Assembly (NCBI RefSeq): GCF_009755815.1
Contig: NZ_WRPK01000006.1
Location: forward strand, 348,529-412,528
Source: Flavisphingomonas formosensis
Lineage (GTDB): Bacteria > Pseudomonadota > Alphaproteobacteria > Sphingomonadales > Sphingomonadaceae
Direction of reading: 5' to 3'
DNA: 64,000 nt
Below the pieces are notes generated by a model. The model did no database searches and had not been told where the DNA came from. It worked only from the letters and a program-made list of their open reading frames with translations. Both the position numbers and the translations under genes were made by a program. Positions 1 to 8,703 of this stretch are shown piece after piece; the first letter of the stretch is position 1, and every line of letters begins with the position of its first letter.

Positions 1-2
1 GG

Positions 3-107
3 TCGTGCCTTCCTCACAACAGCGTTCCGCTGGCTGAACTTGCCAAATCGGTGATGCCGGACGGAAACATCGCTCAATCGGCACCCATATTCGGTCAAAT
101 CTGTTGA
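3..107 (+). CDS. Possible 3' end of a gene entering from the left
   Basis: One frame is open from the window edge to a TGA at 105-107 and would give about 34 C-terminal residues ending GQIC. No domain can be named from this length. It could be the tail of the preceding gene or a chance open frame. It is reported only because the 55 bases that follow, before the FAD oxidase start, would be a normal intergenic distance. Confidence 0.2.
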   Translation, partial: SCLPHNSVPLAELAKSVMPDGNIAQSAPIFGQIC

Positions 108-162
108 GCGGGCGGTGCGATAGGTTGAAGGCAATTCATCCTGCCAGAGGGTCGGTCGCAGC

Positions 163-1485
163 ATGTCTCCTGTAGTAGCGCGCATTTCCAGTGACGAATC
201 GCTGCCGTCCGCCGTCGATGTCGTCATTGTCGGTGGGGGCATTATCGGAAGCGCAGCGGCTTATCTCCTCGCGAAGCGCGGCTTCGCGGTCGCGCTGCTG
301 GAAAAGGGGTATGTCGGGTGCGAACAGTCCAGCCGCAACTGGGGATGGGTGCGGCGGCAGAATCGCGACTCGCGCGAGTTGCCGCTGTCGCTAATCTCGA
401 TGCAGTTGTGGGACAGGTTCGCACTGGAGATCGGTCGCGATCTGGGCTTCCGGCGCTGTGGGCTAACCTTTGCCACACATCTTGAATCCACACTTCAGCA
501 ATGGGAAAGCTGGCGCCCGATCGGGGAAGAATTCGGTGTGAGGAGCCATATCCTCAGCAGTTCGCAGGCCGCCGCATTGATCCCGGAAAGCAAGCGCACG
601 TGGCGCGGCGGCTTGCAGGTGCCCGACGACGGCAAGGCTGAGCCGGCCCTTGCCGCGCCCGTGTTGGCGGAGGGTGCGCGGGCGCTGGGCGCGACGATCC
701 ACCAGCAATGCGCGGCGAGAGGACTCGATCTGGCAAACGGCCAGGTCGTCGGCGTCCATACCGAGAAGGGATATGTCAGGGCGGACGCGGTGCTGTGCGC
801 GGCCGGCGCATGGGCGTCCCGCTTCCTGCGTCCCCACGGCATCAGTTTTCCGCAGGCCGGAGTCCGGCAGACTGCGCTGCGTACCAGGCCGATGGAGAAT
901 ATCGGAGAAGCGATCTATACCTCCGACTTCTCGATCACCCGGCGCCTCGACGGCAGCTACACGCTGGCGATCAGCGGCAAGGCGACGATCGACGTCACCG
1001 CACAGGGGATCCGCTACTTCCGCGAGTTCGCGCCGCAATTCGCGCGCCGGTTGAAGAATGTGCGGCTCGGTTTCGGCAACTCGTTCTTCTCCGGCCCGGA
1101 ATCCTTGCCGGCGATGTTGACCGACAACGACCGGATTTTCGAACAGAATCGCGTGCTCGACCCCGCGCCGCAGAAATGGCTGGCACGGCAGGTGATGGCG
1201 AACGTCCGCGCCGCCTATCCGCAATTCGTCGACGCGGTGATCGACAGCATGTGGGGCGGGCTGGTCGATTGCACACCTGACGCGGTGCCCGTGATTTCGA
1301 AGGTCGAGCAGGCGCGCGGGCTGGTACTGGCTGCGGGCTGTTCGGGGCATGGATTCGGGCTAGGACCGGGCATCGGTCTGCTCGCATCGCAGCTGCTCGT
1401 CAACGACACGCCCTGCGTCGATCCCACACCCTTTCGCCTGTCGCGGCTGGTTGACGGTTCGAAGCTTGATATTGCTGCGATTTGA
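163..1485 (+). CDS. FAD-dependent amine/D-amino-acid oxidase (DadA/PuuB type)
   Basis: 440 residues of the DAO fold. The N-terminal Rossmann motif GGGIIGSAAAYLL (residues about 24-36) binds the ADP part of FAD, and the C-terminal block GHGFGLGPG near residue 404 is the conserved FAD/flavin-edge motif of DadA, PuuB and sarcosine-oxidase-like enzymes. The family oxidises primary or secondary amines (amino acids, glutamyl-putrescine) to imines, passing electrons to oxygen or the respiratory chain. Nearby co-directional genes for a class III aminotransferase and a semialdehyde dehydrogenase suggest amine or polyamine breakdown; the exact substrate cannot be read from sequence. Cytosolic, no signal peptide. 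It is separated from the next gene by 458 bases, so it may be its own unit. Confidence 0.85.
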   Translation: MSPVVARISSDESLPSAVDVVIVGGGIIGSAAAYLLAKRGFAVALLEKGYVGCEQSSRNWGWVRRQNRDSRELPLSLISMQLWDRFALEIGRDLGFRRCGLTFATHLESTLQQWESWRPIGEEFGVRSHILSSSQAAALIPESKRTWRGGLQVPDDGKAEPALAAPVLAEGARALGATIHQQCAARGLDLANGQVVGVHTEKGYVRADAVLCAAGAWASRFLRPHGISFPQAGVRQTALRTRPMENIGEAIYTSDFSITRRLDGSYTLAISGKATIDVTAQGIRYFREFAPQFARRLKNVRLGFGNSFFSGPESLPAMLTDNDRIFEQNRVLDPAPQKWLARQVMANVRAAYPQFVDAVIDSMWGGLVDCTPDAVPVISKVEQARGLVLAAGCSGHGFGLGPGIGLLASQLLVNDTPCVDPTPFRLSRLVDGSKLDIAAI

Positions 1486-1943
1486 GCATCCGCGACGGTT
1501 GAACGTAGCCACGGGATCACTCGACCGGAGGGTGATATCAGTTCACCAATGAGGCGGTCCGACATCCCGTATCTGGACGATCTGCCTTCCTCGGCGGTGC
1601 GCCGCCGCACTGTCCATAAGGTTGCGCCGAGCGCATCGACACCGGACAGCAGGAGCGTCATGATTTCATCATCCCTTTCTTGATCCAGACGATCATAGTC
1701 TCTGGACCAGTCAAACGCGGGGACGGGCCGCTACCGGCCGTGGTTGAGTCCCGGCCTCCATGCTTGTCCAGTCCGCTGCTGTCTTGGGTGAGTTACGGCA
1801 GTTTGAGCGGGAGCTGACCGAATTTACGCGAGATAATCTTCCGAAAAGGCGGTGAAGGCAGCAGCCAATGCTTGGCTGTGCGGGTACATGTCATGGCATG
1901 AGCAGGTATCGGGCGGTAATTCCACTCCGCCAAGGAGCAAGGT
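1486..1943. other. Intergenic stretch without a recognised gene
   Basis: 458 bases between the FAD oxidase and the GNAT gene. A short + frame from 1550 (starting MRRSDIPYLDDLPSS, about 43 codons to a TGA near 1681) looks weakly protein-like but has no recognisable family and no clear ribosome-binding site. The last 30 bases carry AAGGAG in front of the GNAT start. No terminator with a U-run, repeat or RNA gene was seen. Confidence 0.4.
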
Positions 1944-2801
1944 ATGGCGACAGGCGTAGAGACAATGGCGACGTTGCGGCGAATGACGATGGACGATCTG
2001 GTCGCCGCGCAGTCTCTTTCACATGCGCGGGGATGGCCGCACCGCGTGGAGGATTGGGAAATCCTTCTGGGGCTGGGCTTTGGCTATGTCGCCGAGGACG
2101 AAGACCGCATCGTGGGGACCGCAATGGCGTGGCTCTATGGCGCTGATGCGGCGACGTTGGGGATGGTGGTGGTCTCGCCGGCCGCGCGTGAAGCCGGGAT
2201 CGACCGGCGGTTGATGAACGCGGTACTCGGCGATCTGGGCGAACGCACGACCATGCTCAACGCCACGGCAGAGGGCGAAGCGCTTTATGCCGATATGGGT
2301 TTCGAGGCCGGCAACGCCGTTTTCCAGCATCAGGGAGCTGCCTTCGCCGTACCGATCGCCGAACTCATTCCCAACGAGCGCGTGCGTCCGCTGGGAAGCA
2401 GGGACATGCCGGTGCTGCATGATCTTGCCCGCCGCGCGACGGGCATGGATCGAGACGCGCTGCTGAACGCACTGGTGCCCGGCGCGCAGGGTGTCGTCCT
2501 CACTCGCGACAATGAGCCGGTGGGCTTTTCGCTGTTTCGCCGGTTCGGCCGGGGTCATGTCGTAGGACCGACGATCGCGCCGGATACGGGCGGGGCGAAG
2601 GCGCTTATTTCCCACTGGCTGGGTTCCAATGCCGGCATCTTCTGCCGCATCGACATTCCGGAAGAAAGTGGCCTTGGTGAATGGCTCGAGGAACTCGGCC
2701 TGCCACGGGTCGGGCAGGTAAGGCGCATGGTGCGCGGCCGGACGCCCGATGTCGATCCCATGGCCCGGATTTTCACTCTCACTACGCAGGCCCTCGGATG
2801 A
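1944..2801 (+). CDS. GNAT family N-acetyltransferase with two GNAT-like halves
   Basis: 285 residues. The N-terminal half (about 8-135) has the GNAT pattern: a strand VAEDEDRIVGTAMAW, then LGMVVVSPAAREAGIDRRL, matching the acetyl-CoA-binding V-x-P-x-x-R/Q-x-x-G/A loop in degenerate form. The C-terminal half (about 140-270) resembles the second GNAT-like domain found in bidomain amine acetyltransferases. The family transfers acetyl from acetyl-CoA to an amine. The start at 1944 is supported by AAGGAG six bases upstream. The stop overlaps the next gene's ATG (ATGA at 2798-2801), so it is translationally coupled to the aldehyde dehydrogenase. Substrate unknown; a polyamine or amine intermediate fits the neighbours. 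Confidence 0.8.
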   Translation: MATGVETMATLRRMTMDDLVAAQSLSHARGWPHRVEDWEILLGLGFGYVAEDEDRIVGTAMAWLYGADAATLGMVVVSPAAREAGIDRRLMNAVLGDLGERTTMLNATAEGEALYADMGFEAGNAVFQHQGAAFAVPIAELIPNERVRPLGSRDMPVLHDLARRATGMDRDALLNALVPGAQGVVLTRDNEPVGFSLFRRFGRGHVVGPTIAPDTGGAKALISHWLGSNAGIFCRIDIPEESGLGEWLEELGLPRVGQVRRMVRGRTPDVDPMARIFTLTTQALG

Positions 2802-4261
2802 CGATTTCCCTCACCAACCCCCACCTTTTCGTCCAGCGCGTCTATATTGACGGCGAATGGAGCGGCGCGCGGTCCGGCGCGACGATGGATGTCGACAATC
2901 CGGCGACCGGCGCGGTCATCGGCACGATCCCCGATTGCGGCGAGGCCGAGACTCAGGCCGCAATCGATGCCGCGCAGGCCGCCTGGCCGGCGTGGCGCGC
3001 CCGGACGGCGGGGGATCGGGCCGCCCTGCTGGAGCGCTGGTATGCTCTGGTAATGGATAATATCGCCGATCTCGGCCGCATCATGACCGCCGAACAGGGC
3101 AAGCCGGTCGCCGAAGCCGAGGGCGAGATTCGCTATGCGGCCAGCTTCATTAAATGGTTCGCGGAGGAAGGCCGCCGGATCGACGGCAGCATCGTCCCGG
3201 CTCCGGAGGCCAATCGCCGCATCCTGATCCTCAAGGAGCCGGTCGGCGTATCGGCCGCAATCACACCGTGGAACTTCCCCGCCGCCATGATCACGCGCAA
3301 ATGCGCGCCGGCGCTGGCGGCAGGATGTCCGGTGGTGGTGAAGCCGTCGGAGCTCACGCCTTTCAGCGCGCTGGCGCTGGTCAAGCTGGCAGAGGAGGCC
3401 GGCTTTCCCAAGGGGGTCATCAATATCGTCACGGGTCGGGCCGCGCCGATCGGCGGCGTGCTGACCGGCAGCGAGACCGTCCGCAAACTCTCCTTCACCG
3501 GATCGACCCGCGTCGGCGCTCTGCTGATGCGGCAGAGCGCGGATACGATCAAGCGGCTCAGCCTGGAACTGGGCGGGAACGCGCCGCTGATCGTGTTCGA
3601 CGACGCCGACCTCGACCTCGCGGTCGCCGCGACCATGGCCAGCAAGTTCCGCAATGCCGGCCAGACCTGCGTCTGCGCCAATCGCATCCTGGTGCAGGAT
3701 GGCGTGTACGAGGCCTTCGCGCAGAAGCTTGCCGCAGCGGTTTCGGCGCTGAAGGTCGCGCCGGGCGACCAACCGGGCGCGACGATCGGGCCGCTCATCA
3801 ACCGCGCGGCTGCCGACAAGGTCTCCGCCCATGTCGAGGACGCGCTGGCCCATGGTGCGACCATCTTCGCGCAGGCGCCGGAAGGCGCGACCGGCGAACG
3901 ATTCGCCACGCCCTTGATCCTGACCGGGGCGACGCGCGACATGCGCCTCGCCAGTGAGGAGACATTCGGCCCGGTCGCGCCGCTGTTCCGCTTCCATGAC
4001 GAGGCGGAAGGCATCGCGCTCGCGAACGACACCAGCTTCGGCCTCGCCAGCTATTTCTACACCGAAAACCTGCACCGCGCCTTTCGCGTCGGCGAACGGC
4101 TGGAAGCGGGCATGGTCGTGCTCAACACCGGCGGCATGGCGATGGAGATGGCACCCTTTGGCGGGGTCAAGCAGTCAGGCCTCGGCCGCGAGGGCGCTCA
4201 TGCGGGGATCGAGGAATATCTCGAAACCAAGGCGTTCCATATCGGCGGGCTGAAATTGTAG
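2798..4261 (+). CDS. gabD: NAD(P)-dependent succinate-semialdehyde dehydrogenase family protein
   Basis: 487 residues, full length for the ALDH superfamily. Motifs in order: TPWNFPAAM around residue 160, the NAD-binding FTGSTRVG block, the general base Glu257 in LELGGN, and the catalytic Cys291 in GQTCVCANR. The GQTC context and overall sequence are typical of GabD-type succinate/glutarate semialdehyde dehydrogenases. An upstream in-frame start exists at 2681, but the ATG at 2798, overlapping the GNAT stop, gives the normal N-terminus. It probably oxidises the aldehyde left after transamination or amine oxidation. Eleven bases separate it from the next gene. The exact aldehyde is inferred from context only. 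Confidence 0.88.
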   Translation: MTISLTNPHLFVQRVYIDGEWSGARSGATMDVDNPATGAVIGTIPDCGEAETQAAIDAAQAAWPAWRARTAGDRAALLERWYALVMDNIADLGRIMTAEQGKPVAEAEGEIRYAASFIKWFAEEGRRIDGSIVPAPEANRRILILKEPVGVSAAITPWNFPAAMITRKCAPALAAGCPVVVKPSELTPFSALALVKLAEEAGFPKGVINIVTGRAAPIGGVLTGSETVRKLSFTGSTRVGALLMRQSADTIKRLSLELGGNAPLIVFDDADLDLAVAATMASKFRNAGQTCVCANRILVQDGVYEAFAQKLAAAVSALKVAPGDQPGATIGPLINRAAADKVSAHVEDALAHGATIFAQAPEGATGERFATPLILTGATRDMRLASEETFGPVAPLFRFHDEAEGIALANDTSFGLASYFYTENLHRAFRVGERLEAGMVVLNTGGMAMEMAPFGGVKQSGLGREGAHAGIEEYLETKAFHIGGLKL

Positions 4262-4272
4262 ACGGGGAAGTT

Positions 4273-5343
4273 ATGGCGCGCAGTTATTCTATTTCGGTCA
4301 TTCCGGGCGACGGCATCGGCAAGGAGGTCATGCCCGAGGGCATCCGTGTGCTGGAGCGCGCGGCGAGTCTCTACGGCTTTTCGATCCAGCAGACATGGCA
4401 GGATTTCGCCTGCTGCGACTATTATGCCAGACATGGCCAGATGATGCCGGACGACTGGAAGGAGCGGATCGGCTCTCCGGACGCCATCTTTTTCGGAGCG
4501 GTCGGCTGGCCCGACACAGTGCCCGACCATGTCTCGCTCTGGGGATCGCTGCTCCAGTTCCGGCGCGAATATGATCAATATGTCAACCTGCGGCCGGTGC
4601 GTCTGATGCCCGGCGTGCCCTGTCCCCTCGTGGGTCGGGAGCCCGGCGACATCGACTTCTGGGTCGTGCGGGAGAATACGGAGGGCGAATATAGCGCGGT
4701 CGGCGGCAAGATGTTCGCCGGCACGCCGCGCGAGGTCGTCATCCAGGAAACGGTGATGACCCGTCACGGCACCGACCGGGTGCTGCGCTATGCCTTCGAG
4801 CTGGCGACGACCCGCGAGCGCAAGCACGTCACCTCCGCGACCAAGTCCAACGGCATCGCCATCACCATGCCCTGGTGGGACGAGCGGGTGGAGGAGATGG
4901 CGAAACACTATCCGAACGTCACCCACGACAAATATCATATCGACATATTGACCGCGCAGTTCGTGCTGAACCCCGATCGCTTCGATGTGGTGGTGGCGTC
5001 CAACCTGTTCGGCGATATCCTCTCCGATCTCGGCCCGGCCTGCACCGGCACGATCGGCGTCGCGCCCTCCGGCAATATCAACCCCGACCGCTCCGCGCCC
5101 TCGCTGTTCGAGCCGGTCCACGGCTCCGCCCCCGACATCGCCGGAAAGGGCATCGCCAATCCGGTCGGGCAGATCTGGTCGGCGGCGATGATGCTGGAGC
5201 ATCTGGGCGAGGGGGAAGCCGCCGCCGCGATCATGCGTGCGGTGGAGACGGTGCTGGCCGAACCGGCGCTGCGCACCGCCGACCTCAAGGGGAGGGCGAC
5301 GACCGAGCAATCCGGCAGGGCGATCGCCGACGCACTGGCCTGA
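4273..5343 (+). CDS. Tartrate dehydrogenase / D-malate dehydrogenase family (isocitrate-isopropylmalate dehydrogenase fold)
   Basis: 356 residues of the metal-dependent beta-decarboxylating dehydrogenase family. Visible: the N-terminal VIPGDGIGKEVMPEG, the substrate-binding Arg region FRREYDQYVNLRPVR, the metal-binding Asp in NLFGDILSDLG, and the NAD-binding tail FEPVHGSAPDIAGKG. The Tyr/Leu composition around the substrate Arg region is that of TtuC/DmlA enzymes, which oxidatively decarboxylate D-malate or act on tartrate, rather than LeuB or Icd. GGGGAAG lies just ahead of the start. It sits 11 bases after the aldehyde dehydrogenase in the same operon. Substrate specificity is not decided by sequence alone. 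Confidence 0.8.
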   Translation: MARSYSISVIPGDGIGKEVMPEGIRVLERAASLYGFSIQQTWQDFACCDYYARHGQMMPDDWKERIGSPDAIFFGAVGWPDTVPDHVSLWGSLLQFRREYDQYVNLRPVRLMPGVPCPLVGREPGDIDFWVVRENTEGEYSAVGGKMFAGTPREVVIQETVMTRHGTDRVLRYAFELATTRERKHVTSATKSNGIAITMPWWDERVEEMAKHYPNVTHDKYHIDILTAQFVLNPDRFDVVVASNLFGDILSDLGPACTGTIGVAPSGNINPDRSAPSLFEPVHGSAPDIAGKGIANPVGQIWSAAMMLEHLGEGEAAAAIMRAVETVLAEPALRTADLKGRATTEQSGRAIADALA

Positions 5344-5472
5344 GCCTGCAAGACCGGCGGCGGCAGATTATGCCGCGTCCTTCGCCCTGAAGGATCGCAG
5401 CGCGCCGCCGTCCGGCGCAACTTAGCCTTTCACTCCGCGGGGCGCGGCTAGTCTGGTCGGCATGACCACACA

Positions 5473-6876
5473 ATGGCGAGCCCACTGATGACGCTGCATT
5501 CCAACCGGTCGATCCTGGATATCGACCGCGACCATCTGATCCACCCCGTCACCTCCTTCCGCGCGCATGAGGCGCGGGGTGCGACCATGCTCCAGAGCGG
5601 CAAGGGCATGTGGCTGACCGACATGGACGGGCGCGAGCTGCTCGACGCCTTCGCCGGCCTCTGGTGCGTCAATGTGGGCTACGGGCACGACAGCATCGTC
5701 GAGGTGGCGGCCGAGCAGATGCGCCGGCTTCCCTATGCGACAGGCTATTTCCATTTCGGCAACGAGCCCGCCGCCCGGCTGGCGCAGCGGCTGGTGGAGC
5801 TGAGCCCCGAGGGGCTGGACCATGTCTATTTCACCCTCGGCGGGTCGGACGCGGTCGATGCCGCGATCCGCTATATCACCCATTATTACAACGCGATCCG
5901 CAAGCCGCAGAAGAAGCAGTGCATCGCGCTCGATCGCGGTTATCACGGCTCGACAAGCACCGGGGCCGGGCTGACCGCGCTCGCCAATTTCCATCGCAAT
6001 TTCGACCTGCCGTTGCGCTGGCAGCATCATATTCCGTCGCCCTATCCCTATCGCAGCGATCTGGAAGGCGATGACGCCGCGATCATCGCCCGCTCGGTGC
6101 AGCAGTTGAAGGACAAGGTGGCGGAACTGGGCGCGGACAATGTCGCCGCCTTCTTCTGCGAACCGATCCAGGGATCGGGTGGCGTGATCGTGCCCCCGGT
6201 CGGCTGGTTGAAGGCGATCCGGGAAGCCTGTGATGAGCTCGGCATCTTGATGGTCGCCGACGAGGTCATCACCGCCTTCGGCCGCACCGGGCCGATGTTC
6301 GCCTGCGAAGCGGAAGGGGTGACGCCCGACTTGATGACGGTCGCCAAGGGACTGACATCGGGCTATGTGCCGATGGGCGCGCTGCTCATGTCGGACAGAC
6401 TCTATCAGGGCATCGCCGACGGCGCGGCGGCCGATGTGGTGATCGGCCATGGCGCGACCTATTCGAGCCATCCGGTGAGCGCGGCGGTAGGACTGGAGGT
6501 GCTGCGCCTCTATACCGAGGGCGGCATATTGGCGAACGGGCAGAAGGTCGCCGCGCGTTTCGCGACGGGCCTGGCTGCCATCGCCGATCATCCGATGGTG
6601 GGCAACACGCGGGGGCGGGGCCTGCTCGGCGCGATCGAGCTGGTCGCGGACAAGCATAGCAAGGCGCGGTTCGATCCGGCGCTCAAACTGCCCGATCGCC
6701 TGTTCGCCAACGCCTATGCCAACGGTGTCATCTTCCGCGCCTTCGGCGACAATATCATCGGCCTCGCTCCGGCGCTCTGCGCGTCCGACGAGGAGATGGA
6801 CATGATCTTCGCGCGCATCCGCAAAACGCTGGACGACCTGCTGGAAGAGGCGGATATTCGCGCGGTGGTCGGATAA
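5473..6876 (+). CDS. Class III omega-aminotransferase (PLP)
   Basis: 467 residues, fold-type I aminotransferase of the omega-amino acid:pyruvate group. Visible: GLWCVNVGYGH near residue 58, the PLP-phosphate region HGSTSTGAG, the cofactor Asp in VADEVITAFGRTG, and the PLP-lysine in TVAKGLTSGYVPMG (about residue 294). Relatives transfer the terminal amino group of beta-alanine, putrescine or related amines to pyruvate, giving an aldehyde. This pairs naturally with the dehydrogenase at 2798. An alternative ATG lies five codons downstream (5488). It is followed 17 bases later by an Lrp-type regulator. Confidence 0.88.
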   Translation: MASPLMTLHSNRSILDIDRDHLIHPVTSFRAHEARGATMLQSGKGMWLTDMDGRELLDAFAGLWCVNVGYGHDSIVEVAAEQMRRLPYATGYFHFGNEPAARLAQRLVELSPEGLDHVYFTLGGSDAVDAAIRYITHYYNAIRKPQKKQCIALDRGYHGSTSTGAGLTALANFHRNFDLPLRWQHHIPSPYPYRSDLEGDDAAIIARSVQQLKDKVAELGADNVAAFFCEPIQGSGGVIVPPVGWLKAIREACDELGILMVADEVITAFGRTGPMFACEAEGVTPDLMTVAKGLTSGYVPMGALLMSDRLYQGIADGAAADVVIGHGATYSSHPVSAAVGLEVLRLYTEGGILANGQKVAARFATGLAAIADHPMVGNTRGRGLLGAIELVADKHSKARFDPALKLPDRLFANAYANGVIFRAFGDNIIGLAPALCASDEEMDMIFARIRKTLDDLLEEADIRAVVG

Positions 6877-6893
6877 GAAAGGGAAAAAAGGGC

Positions 6894-7397
6894 ATGTTGG
6901 GCGGACCTAGACTGGACAGGATCGACCTCAAGATCCTCACGCAGCTTCAGCGGTCGGGCCGGGTCACCAATGTCGAGTTGGCCGATGCGGTCGGCCTGTC
7001 GCCCAGCCCCTGCCTCACGCGTGTCAAGCGGCTGGAGACGGCGGGCTACATCACTGGTTATGGCGCGCACATCAACCTGCACAAGCTCGGCGAATATCTG
7101 ACCGTCTTTACAGAAGTGACGCTGACCGAGCATCGCTCTGGCGACTTCTCCCGGTTCGAGGCGCGCATCCGCAAGCTCGACGAGATCGTCGAATGCCATC
7201 TGGTGAGCGGCGGCTACGATTATTTGCTGAAATTCGTGACCCGCGGCGTAGCGCATTATCAGTCCATCATCGAAGGGATGCTGGAAAGCGACTATGGGAT
7301 CGAGAAATATTTCAGCTATGTCGTGATCAAATCGCCCTTCATCAAGCATCATTACCCGATCCAGCATCTGTTCGGCGAACAGGGACGGGGGGCATGA
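6894..7397 (+). CDS. Lrp/AsnC family transcriptional regulator
   Basis: 167 residues. The N-terminal winged HTH runs from LDRIDLKILTQLQRSGRVTN to RVKRLETAGYITGY, with the Lrp recognition helix at LSPSPCLTRVKRLE. It is followed by a RAM/AsnC effector domain (about 75-150), which in this family binds amino acids and sets octamer assembly. Its place between the aminotransferase and an amidohydrolase suggests it is the local amino-acid-responsive regulator of this catabolic set. An A/G-rich tract (AAGAAAGGGAAAAAAGGG) precedes the start. No operator could be assigned. Confidence 0.9.
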   Translation: MLGGPRLDRIDLKILTQLQRSGRVTNVELADAVGLSPSPCLTRVKRLETAGYITGYGAHINLHKLGEYLTVFTEVTLTEHRSGDFSRFEARIRKLDEIVECHLVSGGYDYLLKFVTRGVAHYQSIIEGMLESDYGIEKYFSYVVIKSPFIKHHYPIQHLFGEQGRGA

Positions 7398-7398
7398 C

Positions 7399-8580
7399 AT
7401 GATGACCGACATGGCGGACTTCCTTGAACTGCTCGTCGCCTTCCGCCGCGACATCCATGCCCATCCGGAACTGGGCTTCCGCGAGCATCGCACCGCCGGC
7501 CGGATCGCCGAGCAGCTGCGATCGCTGGGGCTGGAGGTGCATGAGGGGATCGGACGCACGGGTGTCGTCGGGGTGCTGCGCAACGGGCAGTCCGGTCGCA
7601 GCATCGGCCTGCGTGCCGATATGGATGCGCTGCCGATCGACGAGCAGACCAACCTTTCCTATGCCAGCCGCACGCCGGGGCAATTCCATGGCTGCGGCCA
7701 TGACGGCCATGTCGCCATGCTGCTGGGTGCTGCGCAGCTTCTGGCGCGGACGCGCCGTTTCGACGGCACAGTCCATTTCTTCTTCCAGCCGGCCGAGGAA
7801 GGCCATGGCGGCGCGCGGGAGATGGTGCGGGAAGGGCTGTTCGAGCGCTTCCCCTGCGACCGGGTCTTCGCGCTCCATAACTGGCCGGACCTTCCCGCCG
7901 GCACGATCGCCACGCGGCCCGGCCCGATCATGGGCGCGGCCGACAAGTTCGAGATCAAGCTGGAAGGGCGTGGCGGCCATGCCGCCATCCCGCAGGATAC
8001 GCCCGACGCCATTCTTGCCGCCGCGGCACTGGTGCAGCAATTGAACAATATCGTGTCGCGCCGCGTCGCGCCGACGGCGTCCGCCGTCCTTTCGATCACC
8101 CAGATCCATGGCGGGCACACGCATAACGTCATTCCCGATACGGTGACGATTTCGGGCACGGTGCGGACCTTCGACCCCCAAGTGCAGGATCGCATCGAGG
8201 CGTCGCTGCGCGAAATGGCGGCAGGCGTGGCTTTGGCGACGGAGGTCGCCGCGACCGTGGTCTATGATCGCTATTACCCCGCGACGATCAACGATGCCGA
8301 GGCGGCGCATGAAGCGCTCGCCGCGGCCGCGACCGTGGGCGAAGCGCGGCTGGCCCCCGACCCCGCCTTCACCTCCGAAGACTTCGCCTTCATGCTTCAG
8401 GCGTGCAAGGGCGCCTATATATGGCTGGGGCAGGGGAAGCCGGAAGGCTCTTCGCCGCTGCACAACCCGCATTATGACTTCAACGACGATGTGCTGGAGC
8501 TGGGCGTCCGGCTGCACGTCGCGCTGGTCGAACGGCATCTGGTGGCCGGTCAAGAGGCTCCGGACAGCGCGACGCTATAA
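7399..8580 (+). CDS. M20 family amidohydrolase (hippurate hydrolase / IAA-amino acid hydrolase type)
   Basis: 393 residues. M20D signatures: FRRDIHAHPELGFRE at the N-terminus, the metal/Cys motif GCGHDGHVAMLLGAA near residue 100, the catalytic Glu pair in FFQPAEEGHGGA, and HNPHYDFNDD near the end. Such enzymes cleave N-acyl or amide bonds of amino acids (hippurate, N-acetyl amino acids, indole-acetyl conjugates) using two metal ions. No signal peptide. The start lies one base after the Lrp stop, so the two are probably cotranscribed. It probably frees an amino acid that the upstream enzymes degrade; this is inference. Confidence 0.87.
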   Translation: MMTDMADFLELLVAFRRDIHAHPELGFREHRTAGRIAEQLRSLGLEVHEGIGRTGVVGVLRNGQSGRSIGLRADMDALPIDEQTNLSYASRTPGQFHGCGHDGHVAMLLGAAQLLARTRRFDGTVHFFFQPAEEGHGGAREMVREGLFERFPCDRVFALHNWPDLPAGTIATRPGPIMGAADKFEIKLEGRGGHAAIPQDTPDAILAAAALVQQLNNIVSRRVAPTASAVLSITQIHGGHTHNVIPDTVTISGTVRTFDPQVQDRIEASLREMAAGVALATEVAATVVYDRYYPATINDAEAAHEALAAAATVGEARLAPDPAFTSEDFAFMLQACKGAYIWLGQGKPEGSSPLHNPHYDFNDDVLELGVRLHVALVERHLVAGQEAPDSATL

Positions 8581-8597
8581 TGTTTCACGCGAGGGAG

Positions 8598-8625
8598 CCG
8601 CGCCGGCAGGAAGCGCCGGTTGCGG
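8598..8625. terminator. Candidate hairpin after the amidohydrolase gene
   Basis: CCGCGCCGGC pairs with GCCGG-TT-GCGG around a seven-base loop, eighteen bases after the amidohydrolase stop. There is no U-run, so it is a weak terminator candidate or just a GC-rich stem. Confidence 0.3.
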
Positions 8626-8703
8626 ACGAAACTCGATATACGCCACTTCGTAGCATCCGCATGATCGGCGTGGATCTATGCCGTTAGGCGATGGGGATGG
8701 CGG